64,000 bases of DNA from positions 4,316,001 through 4,380,000 of the forward strand of contig NZ_CP071182.1 of the NCBI RefSeq assembly GCF_017298635.1. Direction: 5' to 3'. The stretch is from Paenalicyclobacillus mengziensis. Its GTDB lineage: Bacteria; Bacillota; Bacilli; Alicyclobacillales; Alicyclobacillaceae. Under the pieces are notes generated by a model. That model had not been told where the DNA came from. It did not search any database and worked only from the letters and a program-made list of their open reading frames with translations. A program made the position numbers and the translations under genes. This document shows, piece after piece, positions 53,702 to 62,168 of the stretch. Each line of letters begins with the position of its first letter. Position 1 is the stretch's first letter.

Positions 53702-54487
53702 TTAATTACCGCGGAATCGAGGAGCGCGTCTTTCTGTAAACGCCCGCACCCCTTCACGAAAATCATAGCTTCTCCCTGCGATGTCCTGCAGCCGCGCTTC
53801 ACGCTCTAAAGCGTCAGGCAGCGAAGCATCGAAGTTCTGTACGATGGCTTGCTTGGTGAGCTGGTAGGCAAGGGTTGGACCCGCAGCAAGCTTTTGCGCA
53901 AACTCCATCGTTTTTGACAACAGGTCGGCAGATTCAAACACCCTGTTTACGACCCCCAAATGATGCGCTTCTTTTGCGTCAAAAACATCACCTGTCCACG
54001 CCAACTCAAGTGCCTTCGAGAGCCCGACAAGGCGTGGCAGCGTGTAACTGGTTCCAGAATCGGGAGCAAGCCCGATGTTGCTGAACGCCATCGTGAACTT
54101 GGCATTAACAGACGCAAATCGAAGGTCACAGGCGAGTGCAAAACCCATTCCTGCGCCGGCGCAAGCGCCATTAATTGCGGCCACAACTGGAACACGCATG
54201 TTCTGCATTTTTGCAATCAAGATGTTGTAGCGCTCGCGCACAGAGTTGGCGAGACTTACGCTTTCGTCTACGGCAATTCTATCGTTTAGGTCCTGGCCAG
54301 AACAAAACCCTCTGCCAGCGCCCGTCAGAACTACAGCACGCACACTCGGGTCGCTATCGGCCAGTTTAAACGCCGAGTAGAGTTCGTCCCCGAGGGTCTG
54401 ATTGATGGCATTCATGACACTTGGTCGATTCAACGTGATGAGTGCCACACCTTGGTTTACCTCGTATAAAACAGTCTCAAAGTTCAT
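53702..54487 (-). CDS. Enoyl-CoA hydratase/isomerase (PaaG-like)
   Basis: A 261-residue crotonase-fold protein. The oxyanion-hole segments are GFCSGQDLNDR and NGACAGAGMGFALACD, and the catalytic aspartate lies in GLAPDSGTSYTLPRLVG. SGQDLNDR and the position of PDSG are typical of PaaG-type isomerases. No other phenylacetate genes are present, so general acyl-CoA degradation is equally likely. It is first in the minus-strand run leading to the dehydrogenase complex. Confidence 0.87.
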   Translation of the reverse strand: MNFETVLYEVNQGVALITLNRPSVMNAINQTLGDELYSAFKLADSDPSVRAVVLTGAGRGFCSGQDLNDRIAVDESVSLANSVRERYNILIAKMQNMRVPVVAAINGACAGAGMGFALACDLRFASVNAKFTMAFSNIGLAPDSGTSYTLPRLVGLSKALELAWTGDVFDAKEAHHLGVVNRVFESADLLSKTMEFAQKLAAGPTLAYQLTKQAIVQNFDASLPDALEREARLQDIAGRSYDFREGVRAFTERRAPRFRGN

Positions 54488-54855
54488 CGTCGAACTCCCT
54501 CGCTTTCAATCTGGTTGTATCTTCGCTCTGTGAGTACTCGCTGGGGTCACCATCTGGTTAAGTAGAGTACGCGCTAGCTGCATGACTTCCCCTACACTTC
54601 ATCCTTCATGTATGCGGTTACATTCATTGCTACCAATATATCTGTTATCTATTCTACCGAAAATCTGCTGAATTCGCACAGAAAATTGAGACTCAGCGCC
54701 ATGGAATTCCAGATATCACCACAAAAATGTTGGAGATTGGTGCAACGCTGGAGATTCGTGTAACACGAGAAATTCCAGATGCAACGCGGCAAATCATGAA
54801 CACATTAATGAAAATTACGCATGCATGGCAGGAATTACGGATGTGTTACTGAAGA
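54488..54855. other. Upstream region of the acyl-CoA operon
   Basis: This 368-bp stretch must contain the promoter of the minus-strand operon, but no clear -35/-10 was found. Short related segments GAGATTCGTG, GAGATTGGTG and ATTCCAGAT recur near 54701-54790. No gene is visible. Confidence 0.5.
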
Positions 54856-55044
54856 TCACCGGTGCAAAGACTCAACAATCTGAACGATATGACGGACTTC
54901 CTCAATCCTTGCTTCAATTTTGCAGTGCTCGTCTGGTTCACAAGACTCCAGTTCCGTCTCAAGCGCTCTTAAACGGCGCTGTAAACTTCGATCTATCTGT
55001 CGGATGGCATCACGATACCCTACCTCTTCAGAAGTTAGTCCCAT
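54856..55044 (-). CDS. Small coiled-coil protein (62 residues)
   Basis: ATG 55044 lies 7-8 nt behind GGAGGAG, an excellent site. The product is hydrophilic and helical throughout, starting MGLTSEEVGYRDAIRQID and ending HIVQIVESLHR, with one cysteine. It contains heptad-like leucine and isoleucine spacing. The family is not recognised. It is divergent from the GNAT gene. Confidence 0.65.
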   Translation of the reverse strand: MGLTSEEVGYRDAIRQIDRSLQRRLRALETELESCEPDEHCKIEARIEEVRHIVQIVESLHR

Positions 55045-55191
55045 TGTGCGCTCCTCCTGCAGTCCGTCGTCGTCCAACACAACAATTAGATCGACACAAC
55101 AATTGGCTCAACACTGTAGTTGGTCCAATGTTAGTATACTATGGACACTCGACTGAAACACCCGCCAACACGCAGTGAGGAGTGACGGAAA

Positions 55192-55911
55192 TTGTGCAAC
55201 TCATCTGGAATGCCAGAGATAGTACTCAAGTCGATGACCACACAGGATGCACAAGGCATCTGGTTAAACGGTCACAGAGACCCCGCTTGGCCGGAAACTT
55301 CCCGGACGCTCCGCGGTTTTCAGACCTTAGTTGCGGATTGGCAAGCTGCAGAAGTGATGGGATGGGGATGGGTACGGGCTGTCCACTTATATTCCTACGA
55401 TTCAAAAACTTCGACTGTGAACGCACAGAGGGCTTTGGCAGAGACATCTCATGTGATTGGCTTTGTAACCTTCCATGAGCTTGACGAATCCTGGACAGAC
55501 GTTTTACACAAGGCCATTGAATGCGGCACGTATGTCGTGCCCACTTTTCGCGGACTCGGACTCAATCGATTGATTAAGGCTGCGTCTGTGACCTTTGGAT
55601 TGACAGCACTCGGGGCTGACTCTATTTTGTACGCGGTACCGGTTTCGAATCATTCAGCCCTGCGTTCACTCAAGCGGATCCTTGGGGAGACGAAAGCCGC
55701 GGACAAGACAGGCACTGAGGTGACAGCCACTGAGGCAGGTGCGGAGAAGGCAAATACTGTTTTGGCTGAAAGCCGCTTTCAAAAGTGGCTGCAATATCGA
55801 GAGTGGAAGGAAGGAAAATCATTTCATTTATTCATTATCGACCTAGAATCCGCTAAAGCCTGTAACCTGTTGAATCCAGATGGTAATCACAGTCATCTTA
55901 TCCGTGAATAG
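55192..55911 (+). CDS. GNAT-like acetyltransferase
   Basis: A 239-residue protein with a plausible GNAT core. The acetyl-CoA-binding region appears as YVVPTFRGLGLNRLIKAA (the R-G-x-G-x-N type loop), preceded by the HVIGFVTFHEL strand. An Ala/Thr/Glu-rich insertion (about 175-200) separates it from a C-terminal segment. The substrate is unknown. The start is TTG 55192, behind GAGGAGTGA. The last 69 bp overlap the ccdA gene on the opposite strand. Confidence 0.7.
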   Translation: MCNSSGMPEIVLKSMTTQDAQGIWLNGHRDPAWPETSRTLRGFQTLVADWQAAEVMGWGWVRAVHLYSYDSKTSTVNAQRALAETSHVIGFVTFHELDESWTDVLHKAIECGTYVVPTFRGLGLNRLIKAASVTFGLTALGADSILYAVPVSNHSALRSLKRILGETKAADKTGTEVTATEAGAEKANTVLAESRFQKWLQYREWKEGKSFHLFIIDLESAKACNLLNPDGNHSHLIRE

Positions 55912-56559
55912 AAGCACGCCCATGATGACCAGCAGCCAGCCTCCGACTTTCGCGATAACCTCTGTGTAGCGCAATACCGGCCGCAGCGAGGATAGGGTCA
56001 CAGCGAGGGCCAAAAACGGGATCGAAAATCCTAATGCATAGGCGACCATATACCATTTCCCAGTATTTGGATGTGCAATGACCATGGTCAGCACAGCGGC
56101 TAGAATGGGACCAATGCAGGGGGTCCAACCGGCAGCAAATGCCACGCCCACCAAAACGGAGCCGAGATAGCCGAGTGGTTTTGATCGTGTGAAATGGACA
56201 CGGCGTTCCTGCATCAACCACTGACTTTTCAGCACACCTGCCATAAACAACCCCATGACAATGACCAATGCTCCACCTACTATGCGAACCTCAGTCCGGT
56301 ACTCTCGCAGTACACCCCCCATCGCCGTCGCACCAAACCCGAGTGTGATAAACAAAAAGGACAGCCCCACGCAGAACCAAAAAGCGTGGATAAAAGCTCT
56401 CAGCCTCGCGTTCGTTCTGTCTATGTTGGTTCCTGGTGCGGCGAGCGAAACACCGGAAATATAGCCAAGATAAGAAGGAAACAAGGGCAACGTACAAGGT
56501 GACACAAACGACAGAATACCGGCCCCAAAGGCGAGCCAGAGAGAAACGTGTGCCGCCAC
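55843..56559 (-). CDS. ccdA: Cytochrome c biogenesis protein CcdA
   Basis: A 238-residue protein with six helices that carries reducing equivalents across the membrane for haem attachment. The two redox cysteines are in FVSPCTLPLFPSYLG and AAGWTPCIGPILA. GTG 56559 lies 6 nt after AGGAGGTG. Partner thioredoxin-like or ResBC genes are not adjacent. The window's cytochrome c lipoprotein (8477-8836) could be a client. Confidence 0.94.
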   Translation of the reverse strand: MAAHVSLWLAFGAGILSFVSPCTLPLFPSYLGYISGVSLAAPGTNIDRTNARLRAFIHAFWFCVGLSFLFITLGFGATAMGGVLREYRTEVRIVGGALVIVMGLFMAGVLKSQWLMQERRVHFTRSKPLGYLGSVLVGVAFAAGWTPCIGPILAAVLTMVIAHPNTGKWYMVAYALGFSIPFLALAVTLSSLRPVLRYTEVIAKVGGWLLVIMGVLLFTDKMTVITIWIQQVTGFSGF

Positions 56560-56727
56560 GCGAGCACCTCCTGGTAGAGTGGTGCGAATCGTTCTGCATC
56601 GATGGACAGTTCAGATAGATGTTAACACGACAAGGCCGCGGGTGCATCCGATGTTCCCCGCGGCCTGCAAAATCCACCAGGCGGCCCCCCAGCAGCCACC
56701 GGGCAGTCTCACTGCCAGCTATCTGAG

Positions 56728-56746
56728 TGAGCTATCTGAGTGATGA
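56728..56746. repeat. 14-bp duplication before family 2 copy 3
   Basis: CTATCTGAGTGAG occurs twice head to tail (about 56717-56745), directly before the first GGGGGTACC module of the element. Confidence 0.7.
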
Positions 56747-57026
56747 AGGGGGTACCCACGTCTTCTTAGGACACAAATGTATCCCAATCTCAAAAAGCGC
56801 ACGGGTATGTTGCCACTCGTAAGATACAAAAATGTCTCTGCAGCACAGTGCCAGGGGGTACCGGATCGGACGCAGGAGACACAATGATACTTGTGATACC
56901 CCCTACCGTTGACGAATAAGGATATGGAAGGTATCGCTATTTCTTCAGCATACCCTTATGGGTATGTCTACAAGAGTCAAGCTGATACTTGTACTGCGTC
57001 CGATACCCCCATGGGTTATACATCGG
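56747..57026 (+). repeat. Phased-palindrome element family 2, copy 3
   Basis: Modules are centred at 56753.5, 56806.5, 56859.5, 56903.5, 56957.5 and 57011.5 (offsets 53, 53, 44, 54, 54). The fifth is the palindrome ATACCCTTATGGGTAT. CGGACGCAG after the third module is the exact complement of CTGCGTCCG before the sixth. The sequence has diverged from copies 1 and 2 but the spacing is kept. It abuts the stop of the betaine-binding protein gene. Confidence 0.85.
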
Positions 57027-57027
57027 C

Positions 57028-57957
57028 TTACTGAAACCAGCTGTTGACGACGCTCTGGTTATTCTTTATCCACTTTTCAACGCCAGCGTTCTTGCTTGAC
57101 GCGCTATTGATATCGAGTTCAAGGCTTCCAAGTTGCTGCGGCGTGAGTTTAAAATTCTTAAACCAACCCACAACGGTTGGGTTTTTCGCGGCCCACTTCT
57201 TGTTGGCCTCTGTTTGAATCCATCCGGCCTTACCGAAGACACCTTTCGGGTCAGACAGGTACTTCAACTTGTACTTTGTAAATGCCCAGTGCGGACTCCA
57301 CAGCGTTACCACCACAGGTTTCTTCGCTGCGTAATCCTTTTGCAGCACCGTCAGCATTGCAGCCGATGAACTCGCTGTCAGGTGGAGTTTCAGACCGTAA
57401 TCCTGCACTGCTTTCTTGGCAATCGCCATCTCGCCAGCACCGGGGTCAATACCGACAATTTGGTTCCCAAATTCCGATGCGTGCGCGTTTAAATCAGCGA
57501 TAGAATGAATCCCACTGTCGTACACGTACTTTGGAACAACGAAACCAATCGTTGTTCCCCCTTCGTACCACTTGCCGAGGTCTACCAAGTTGGATCCGAA
57601 CTGCTGAATATAAGCCTTGTGGGTCGTCGGCAGCCAAGTGTCAAGAAAGACATTCAATCCACCCTTGGAAAGCCCAGCAAACAATGGTCCAGCATCACTC
57701 ATGCTCGTCAGGGTTACGTGATACCCTTTTTGTGTTAAAAGGTCTTTCCACAAATACGACGTTGCGACATCTTCTGCCCAATCTACATAGCCGATCGTGA
57801 TGTTTTTACTTCCTGTAGACGGAGCCGTTCCGGTTTGGCTGCTTGTGTTGTTGCCTGCTGAACTGCCTGTGGTATTGGTTGATCCGCATCCTGCCAGCAA
57901 CAGGCTAACCATTGCAGCACCAGACAGCACAAATCCGATCTTTCGGCTTCTCAACAA
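57028..57957 (-). CDS. Glycine betaine ABC transporter substrate-binding lipoprotein
   Basis: A 309-residue OpuAC/ProX-family protein. The lipobox LLAGC (cysteine near residue 24) is followed by a Ser/Thr linker and the ligand-binding fold. Tryptophans expected for the quaternary-ammonium cage appear in GYVDWAEDVATSYLW, NVFLDTWLPTTHKAY and VTLWSPHWAFTKYKL. It probably binds glycine betaine or a related osmolyte. The start lies 174 bp after the permease gene. Confidence 0.92.
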   Translation of the reverse strand: MLRSRKIGFVLSGAAMVSLLLAGCGSTNTTGSSAGNNTSSQTGTAPSTGSKNITIGYVDWAEDVATSYLWKDLLTQKGYHVTLTSMSDAGPLFAGLSKGGLNVFLDTWLPTTHKAYIQQFGSNLVDLGKWYEGGTTIGFVVPKYVYDSGIHSIADLNAHASEFGNQIVGIDPGAGEMAIAKKAVQDYGLKLHLTASSSAAMLTVLQKDYAAKKPVVVTLWSPHWAFTKYKLKYLSDPKGVFGKAGWIQTEANKKWAAKNPTVVGWFKNFKLTPQQLGSLELDINSASSKNAGVEKWIKNNQSVVNSWFQ

Positions 57958-58131
57958 GATAACATTCCCCCAGATTTTGATTTATTTTTCTATGTCATCC
58001 CCCTGCGCGCATGGCAGCCGGGAGGGATGCCAACGCGGTTCATGATTACGATGAGCACAAATTTTCGTCAGTTCGCGGCCCAAGCCTAAGGTGACCTCAG
58101 CGTGACCCAAGCCTATGCCTAATCTAATCCT

Positions 58132-58968
58132 CTACGCTGGTCTCTTCTTTGATGCACCAAGTCTCTGAGAAATACGGTCCAGTACAATCGCAAGAATGAC
58201 GATGCTAAGGCCAGACTCGACGCCTGTACCGACGTTGACCGTTTCGAGGGATTGCATCACATCTGCTCCAAGTCCGCCTGCACCCACCATCGAAGCGATA
58301 ACAACCATGGACAAAGCCAGCATGATGGTTTGGTTAATGCCGGCCTTAATATTTGGCATCGCGAGCGGTAACTGTACCTTCCACAGAAGTTGCTTGTCGT
58401 TGGTTCCAAACGCTCGAGCAGCTTCTACTAACGGTGCAGGAACCTGCAGAATTCCAAGTCGCGTTAATCTCACAGCCGGCGGCATGGCAAACACGACCGT
58501 TGCAAAAATGGCGGGAACCATACCGATACTAAACAGTAGAAGCACCGGAACGAGGTAAACAAATGCTGGCATTGTTTGCATCAAGTCAAGAATCGGTGAG
58601 ACGAAACTATGCACTCTCTTATTTCGAGCACTCCAGATACCAAGAGGCAGTCCAATGAGGACCGATACCAATGCGGACATAATGACCATGACAAGGGTAA
58701 TCATCATGTGATTCCACAGGCGCAAATCCCAGACAAACACAAGTCCAATCGCGGTGCCGAGAGCAAGTTTCCAACCCCCTGCTCGCCAGGCCAGAACCAC
58801 AAACACAATGACGATGACCCACCATGGAACATGTTGCAGGCCTATCGCGAGTCCATCTACGACGGATTTGACAACATCAGCGACCCCTCCCAGGAAAGGT
58901 CCGAGCACTGTCGTCAGCCACTGTGTAAAAGCATTTACCCAATTAGCCAGCGGTAGTTTCGGCAACAA
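58132..58968 (-). CDS. Glycine betaine ABC transporter permease
   Basis: A 278-residue ProW/OpuAB-type permease with about six helices. The EAA loop reads LVEAARAFGTNDKQLLWKVQLPLAMPN in part (the EAARAFG...LPLAMP core). Motifs GLPLGIWSARNKR and LDLMQTMPAFVYL fit the family. TTG 58968 lies 8 nt after GGGAGG; GTG 58977 and TTG 59004 are alternatives. It overlaps the end of the ATPase gene by 26 bp. Confidence 0.92.
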   Translation of the reverse strand: MLPKLPLANWVNAFTQWLTTVLGPFLGGVADVVKSVVDGLAIGLQHVPWWVIVIVFVVLAWRAGGWKLALGTAIGLVFVWDLRLWNHMMITLVMVIMSALVSVLIGLPLGIWSARNKRVHSFVSPILDLMQTMPAFVYLVPVLLLFSIGMVPAIFATVVFAMPPAVRLTRLGILQVPAPLVEAARAFGTNDKQLLWKVQLPLAMPNIKAGINQTIMLALSMVVIASMVGAGGLGADVMQSLETVNVGTGVESGLSIVILAIVLDRISQRLGASKKRPA

Positions 58969-60166
58969 CCTGCTCACCTCCCTGTTGTGACGCCAAAGCT
59001 TCAAGAATTGAGCTCTTCAAAATCAAACCAAGCAGAACGCCTTCATCATCCACAACCGCGAGTGGATACGGTGAATCAACCACCAGTTGGAATAGAGACT
59101 CAAGCGGTTCAGCTGGCTTAACGGTTGTAACGTCAGCCGTAGTCACGTCTGCTATCCAATTTCTCTTTTCTTGAATCGCTGATGCCAAGTGACTCGCTGA
59201 GACGATTCCTTGCAGATGGCGCTGTTCATCAACCACAAATCCACTGGACAGCCCAGCATCACGAAGGATACGCAGCGCCACATGCGGACCGTCTTTCGCG
59301 CGCAAGAGCGGAGTTGGCCGCTTCATGACGTCCTCGGCAACCAGTACCTTGGTCAGATCGACCCCCCGTACAAAGCGGGCAACATAATCGTTGGCCGGTT
59401 GGCTGACGATTTCCTCTGGAGTCCCAATCTGGACAACTTCGCCATCCTTCATCAACGCAATCCTGTCACCAAGTTTGAGTGCTTCATTGAGGTCGTGTGT
59501 AATGAACACTATCGTTTTTTTCAGTTGACTTTGGAGATTTAACAGTTCATTTTGCATGTCGTCGCGAATCAATGGGTCGAGTGCGCTGAACGCCTCGTCC
59601 ATCAGTAAGATATCGGGGTTGTTCGCTAAAGCTCGCGCTAACCCGACACGCTGCTGCATACCGCCGCTGAGTTCGTCAGGGTACTGTGCTCCGTAGCCAT
59701 CCAACCCAACCAAGGCGAGTTGTTCTCTGGCAACCTTTAACCGTTCTTCTTTTGACACCCCTTGAATTTCCAGTCCAAACGCAACATTTTCTTCGACCGT
59801 GCGGTGCGGGAACAATGCAAACTGTTGAAACACCATCGCCATTTTTTGCTGGCGAAAACGCAACAATTCTGGCTTGCCAAGTTTCAGAATATCCGTGCCC
59901 TCGATAACGATTGACCCCGCCGTAGGCTCAATCAATCGGTTTAAACAGCGCAGCAATGTGGACTTACCACTGCCAGACAAGCCCATAATGACAAACAGTT
60001 CGCCGCGCTCAATGTGAAACGTAGCTCGATTCACACCGACGTTTGCTCCAGTTTTTTCGCGAATCTGGTTCTTGTCCATGCCTTGGTGGAGCATCTGCAT
60101 CACGAGGTCTTGTTTCGGACCAAATACTTTGGTCACTCCTTGAACCAAAATCAGAGGTTCCGACAC
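58943..60166 (-). CDS. Glycine betaine ABC transporter ATP-binding protein with CBS pair
   Basis: A 407-residue OpuAA/ProV-type ATPase: Walker A GLSGSGKSTLLRCLNRL, signature LSGGMQQRVGLARAL, Walker B ILLMDEAFSALDPL and switch FITHDLNEALKLGD. The C-terminal 120 residues form two CBS repeats (GFVVDEQRHLQGIVSAS and PLAVVDDEGVLLGLIL). In OpuA these sense ionic strength and in OpuCA c-di-AMP, so osmotic gating is likely. GTG 60166 lies 8 nt after AAAGGAGGG. Confidence 0.94.
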   Translation of the reverse strand: MSEPLILVQGVTKVFGPKQDLVMQMLHQGMDKNQIREKTGANVGVNRATFHIERGELFVIMGLSGSGKSTLLRCLNRLIEPTAGSIVIEGTDILKLGKPELLRFRQQKMAMVFQQFALFPHRTVEENVAFGLEIQGVSKEERLKVAREQLALVGLDGYGAQYPDELSGGMQQRVGLARALANNPDILLMDEAFSALDPLIRDDMQNELLNLQSQLKKTIVFITHDLNEALKLGDRIALMKDGEVVQIGTPEEIVSQPANDYVARFVRGVDLTKVLVAEDVMKRPTPLLRAKDGPHVALRILRDAGLSSGFVVDEQRHLQGIVSASHLASAIQEKRNWIADVTTADVTTVKPAEPLESLFQLVVDSPYPLAVVDDEGVLLGLILKSSILEALASQQGGEQVVAETTAG

Positions 60167-60538
60167 TTCATTTCCCTCCTTTCGTTTGAAAGTCAAAAAG
60201 TATCTCAGATATGCTTACATGGTGGCGTGCAGCTTGCACTACCCACAATCAACTCTAACACATTCATTTATTTGTCGTAAATTGAGCAGGTAGAAATACT
60301 CGGTTGGCGAAGCTTTCCATGTGGATGAACCGGTCTTGAAGAAAGCCCTTTTCATCAACATGCCCTATGAGCATAAAGCGGCGCTGCAGAGGTGTAATGA
60401 ACACCGATAGCAGCGCCTTTAAAGTCTTAAGGATGACCGTACTCCCAGCCATTACAGATTCGAATTTTTGTAGACGATTTACCCCATCAATCGAAATTTG
60501 TATTCCCAGTATTTGGAATGTTCATCCCATTCTCTAGA
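60167..60538. other. Promoter region of the betaine transporter operon
   Basis: This 372-bp stretch between two minus-strand units holds a 62-codon minus frame (60264-60452) without a ribosome-binding site. No convincing gene, repeat or terminator was found. Confidence 0.5.
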
Positions 60539-61549
60539 CTACTTTGCATCCGCGACTTTGGCCAACTGTTTGCCAATATTTTCACCACGGAAGAGTCCAA
60601 GGAATGCATTTGGGATGTTTTCGAACCCTTCAACCACGGTCTCGCGGTACTTCAACTGACCGGACTTGACCCATTCACCAAGTTTCGGAAATGCCTCGCT
60701 GAACTGTCTGGCGTAGTCACTAACAATGAAGCCTTTGATGAGGGCTCTGTGAATGAGAACATACGACAAATTGCGCGGCCCTACATCCATTTTGTCCAGA
60801 TTGTAGAGCGAAATTTGGCCGCATAGGGGGATGCGTGCGTTGTCGTTCAGGTTTGCCAAAACAGCATCCGTCACATCGCCGCCAACATTGTCAAAATACA
60901 CGTCCACGCCGTCTGGACACGCCTCACGAATGGCTTTGTAAAGAGATGGAGCCGTTTTGTAATTGACACCTGCGTCAAATCCCATTTCCTCGGTCAGTAT
61001 CCGGAGTTTTTCGTCCGATCCGGCGATACCCACCACCCGGCAACCGTATATCTTGGCGATTTGGCCCACTGTCATCCCAACAGCCCCTGCAGCACCGGAT
61101 ACAACCACTGTTTCGCCGGCCTTCGGGTTGCCTATATCGAGCAGACCAAAGTAGGCTGTGAGTCCGGGCATCCCGAGCACACCGAGGCTCGTTGTCATGG
61201 GCCCGAGGGCAGGATTCACTTTATGTACGCCTCTACCATCTGATACAGAATAGAGCGCCCAATGAAATGTCCCGCTGACGATGTCACCGACTTGGAACGA
61301 CGCGTTGTGCGATTCGAGAACCTGGCCGACCGCCCCACCTGCAATCGGTTCATCGAGTTGAAAAGGTGGAACATACGACTTCGCGTCGTTCATTCTTCCG
61401 CGCATATAAGGATCCACTGAGACATACAGCGTCCGGACAAGGAATTGACCGTCCTTGAGTTTCGGCAGTTCCGATTCGACCAAGCGAAAATTTTCTGCTG
61501 TCGGTGTCCCCTTCGGCCGACTCGCCAACACGTATTCTTGGTTTTTCAC
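60539..61549 (-). CDS. NADP-dependent oxidoreductase (MDR family, CurA/YfmJ type)
   Basis: A 336-residue medium-chain reductase without structural zinc. Markers are LYVSVDPYMRGRM at the N-terminus, the nucleotide-binding VVSGAAGAVGMTVGQIAK and VDVYFDNVGGDVTDAVL, and the C-terminal YRETVVEGFENIPNAFLGL. Homologues reduce enones and related aldehydes. GTG 61549 follows AAGGGAGAGG. Confidence 0.93.
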   Translation of the reverse strand: MKNQEYVLASRPKGTPTAENFRLVESELPKLKDGQFLVRTLYVSVDPYMRGRMNDAKSYVPPFQLDEPIAGGAVGQVLESHNASFQVGDIVSGTFHWALYSVSDGRGVHKVNPALGPMTTSLGVLGMPGLTAYFGLLDIGNPKAGETVVVSGAAGAVGMTVGQIAKIYGCRVVGIAGSDEKLRILTEEMGFDAGVNYKTAPSLYKAIREACPDGVDVYFDNVGGDVTDAVLANLNDNARIPLCGQISLYNLDKMDVGPRNLSYVLIHRALIKGFIVSDYARQFSEAFPKLGEWVKSGQLKYRETVVEGFENIPNAFLGLFRGENIGKQLAKVADAK

Positions 61550-61652
61550 TGTCACCTCTCCCTTCTGCTGAAAACGTACCTCTGCACCATGCAACTGTCA
61601 ACGAAAGTCGGATTTAGAAGACGCGGTCCCGGGACTACGGACTGGCCCTTCA

Positions 61653-62021
61653 CTACGAAGGATTTCCGGCCACAATGAACTGTCCTCGAAACTCAGGCTT
61701 ATTGGTTCCGGACGGATCGGACATCATCTCGAAGCGGCCGGTACTCCACGGTGAAAATTTAATATCCGTGGCGGCGCCGGGGGGCAAGTCGCGTGAGTAG
61801 ATTCGATAATAGGGAATCGAGAATTGATGATCACGATGCCCCGTGTTCACAACGTGCATCTCGATAGGCTGATCGAGCACCGCCAAAACATTGTTCGGAG
61901 AAAATCCACGGTCGTTTAACTGAACATCCACCTTCCTCGGACCGGCGAAGGCGGGAGACGGTGTCAAGATGACCCCCGCAGCGATACACAGCCCCAATAA
62001 CATCCACTTGCTTGCCAACAT
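61653..62021 (-). CDS. Exported cupredoxin-like protein without obvious copper site
   Basis: A 122-residue protein. A signal peptide (about 1-26, cleavage near SPAFAG) is followed by a Greek-key cupredoxin-like domain: VDVQLNDRGFSPNNVLAV, PIEMHVVNTGHRDHQFSIP and FRGQFIVAG. In electron-carrying cupredoxins a Cys-His-Met loop follows; here the equivalent stretch is FEMMSDPSGTNKPEF without cysteine. Blue-copper electron transfer is therefore unlikely. The role is unknown. Confidence 0.72.
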   Translation of the reverse strand: MLASKWMLLGLCIAAGVILTPSPAFAGPRKVDVQLNDRGFSPNNVLAVLDQPIEMHVVNTGHRDHQFSIPYYRIYSRDLPPGAATDIKFSPWSTGRFEMMSDPSGTNKPEFRGQFIVAGNPS

Positions 62022-62168
62022 GTCTCAACCTCCACATCCAGCCTCTCACGCTTTCTGTTCGTAGTTTGGATCGGCGAAACCCTGAGCATACACGGCCCCG
62101 GAATAGTCTCTTGAGGCAAGGTCATGATAAGGAGACCGTCATAAAACTCCACAGGGGGGATAGATGGC

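Noticed and set aside
60264..60452. 62-codon minus-strand frame upstream of the betaine transporter
   Set aside because: No ribosome-binding site, no recognisable sequence and unremarkable composition.
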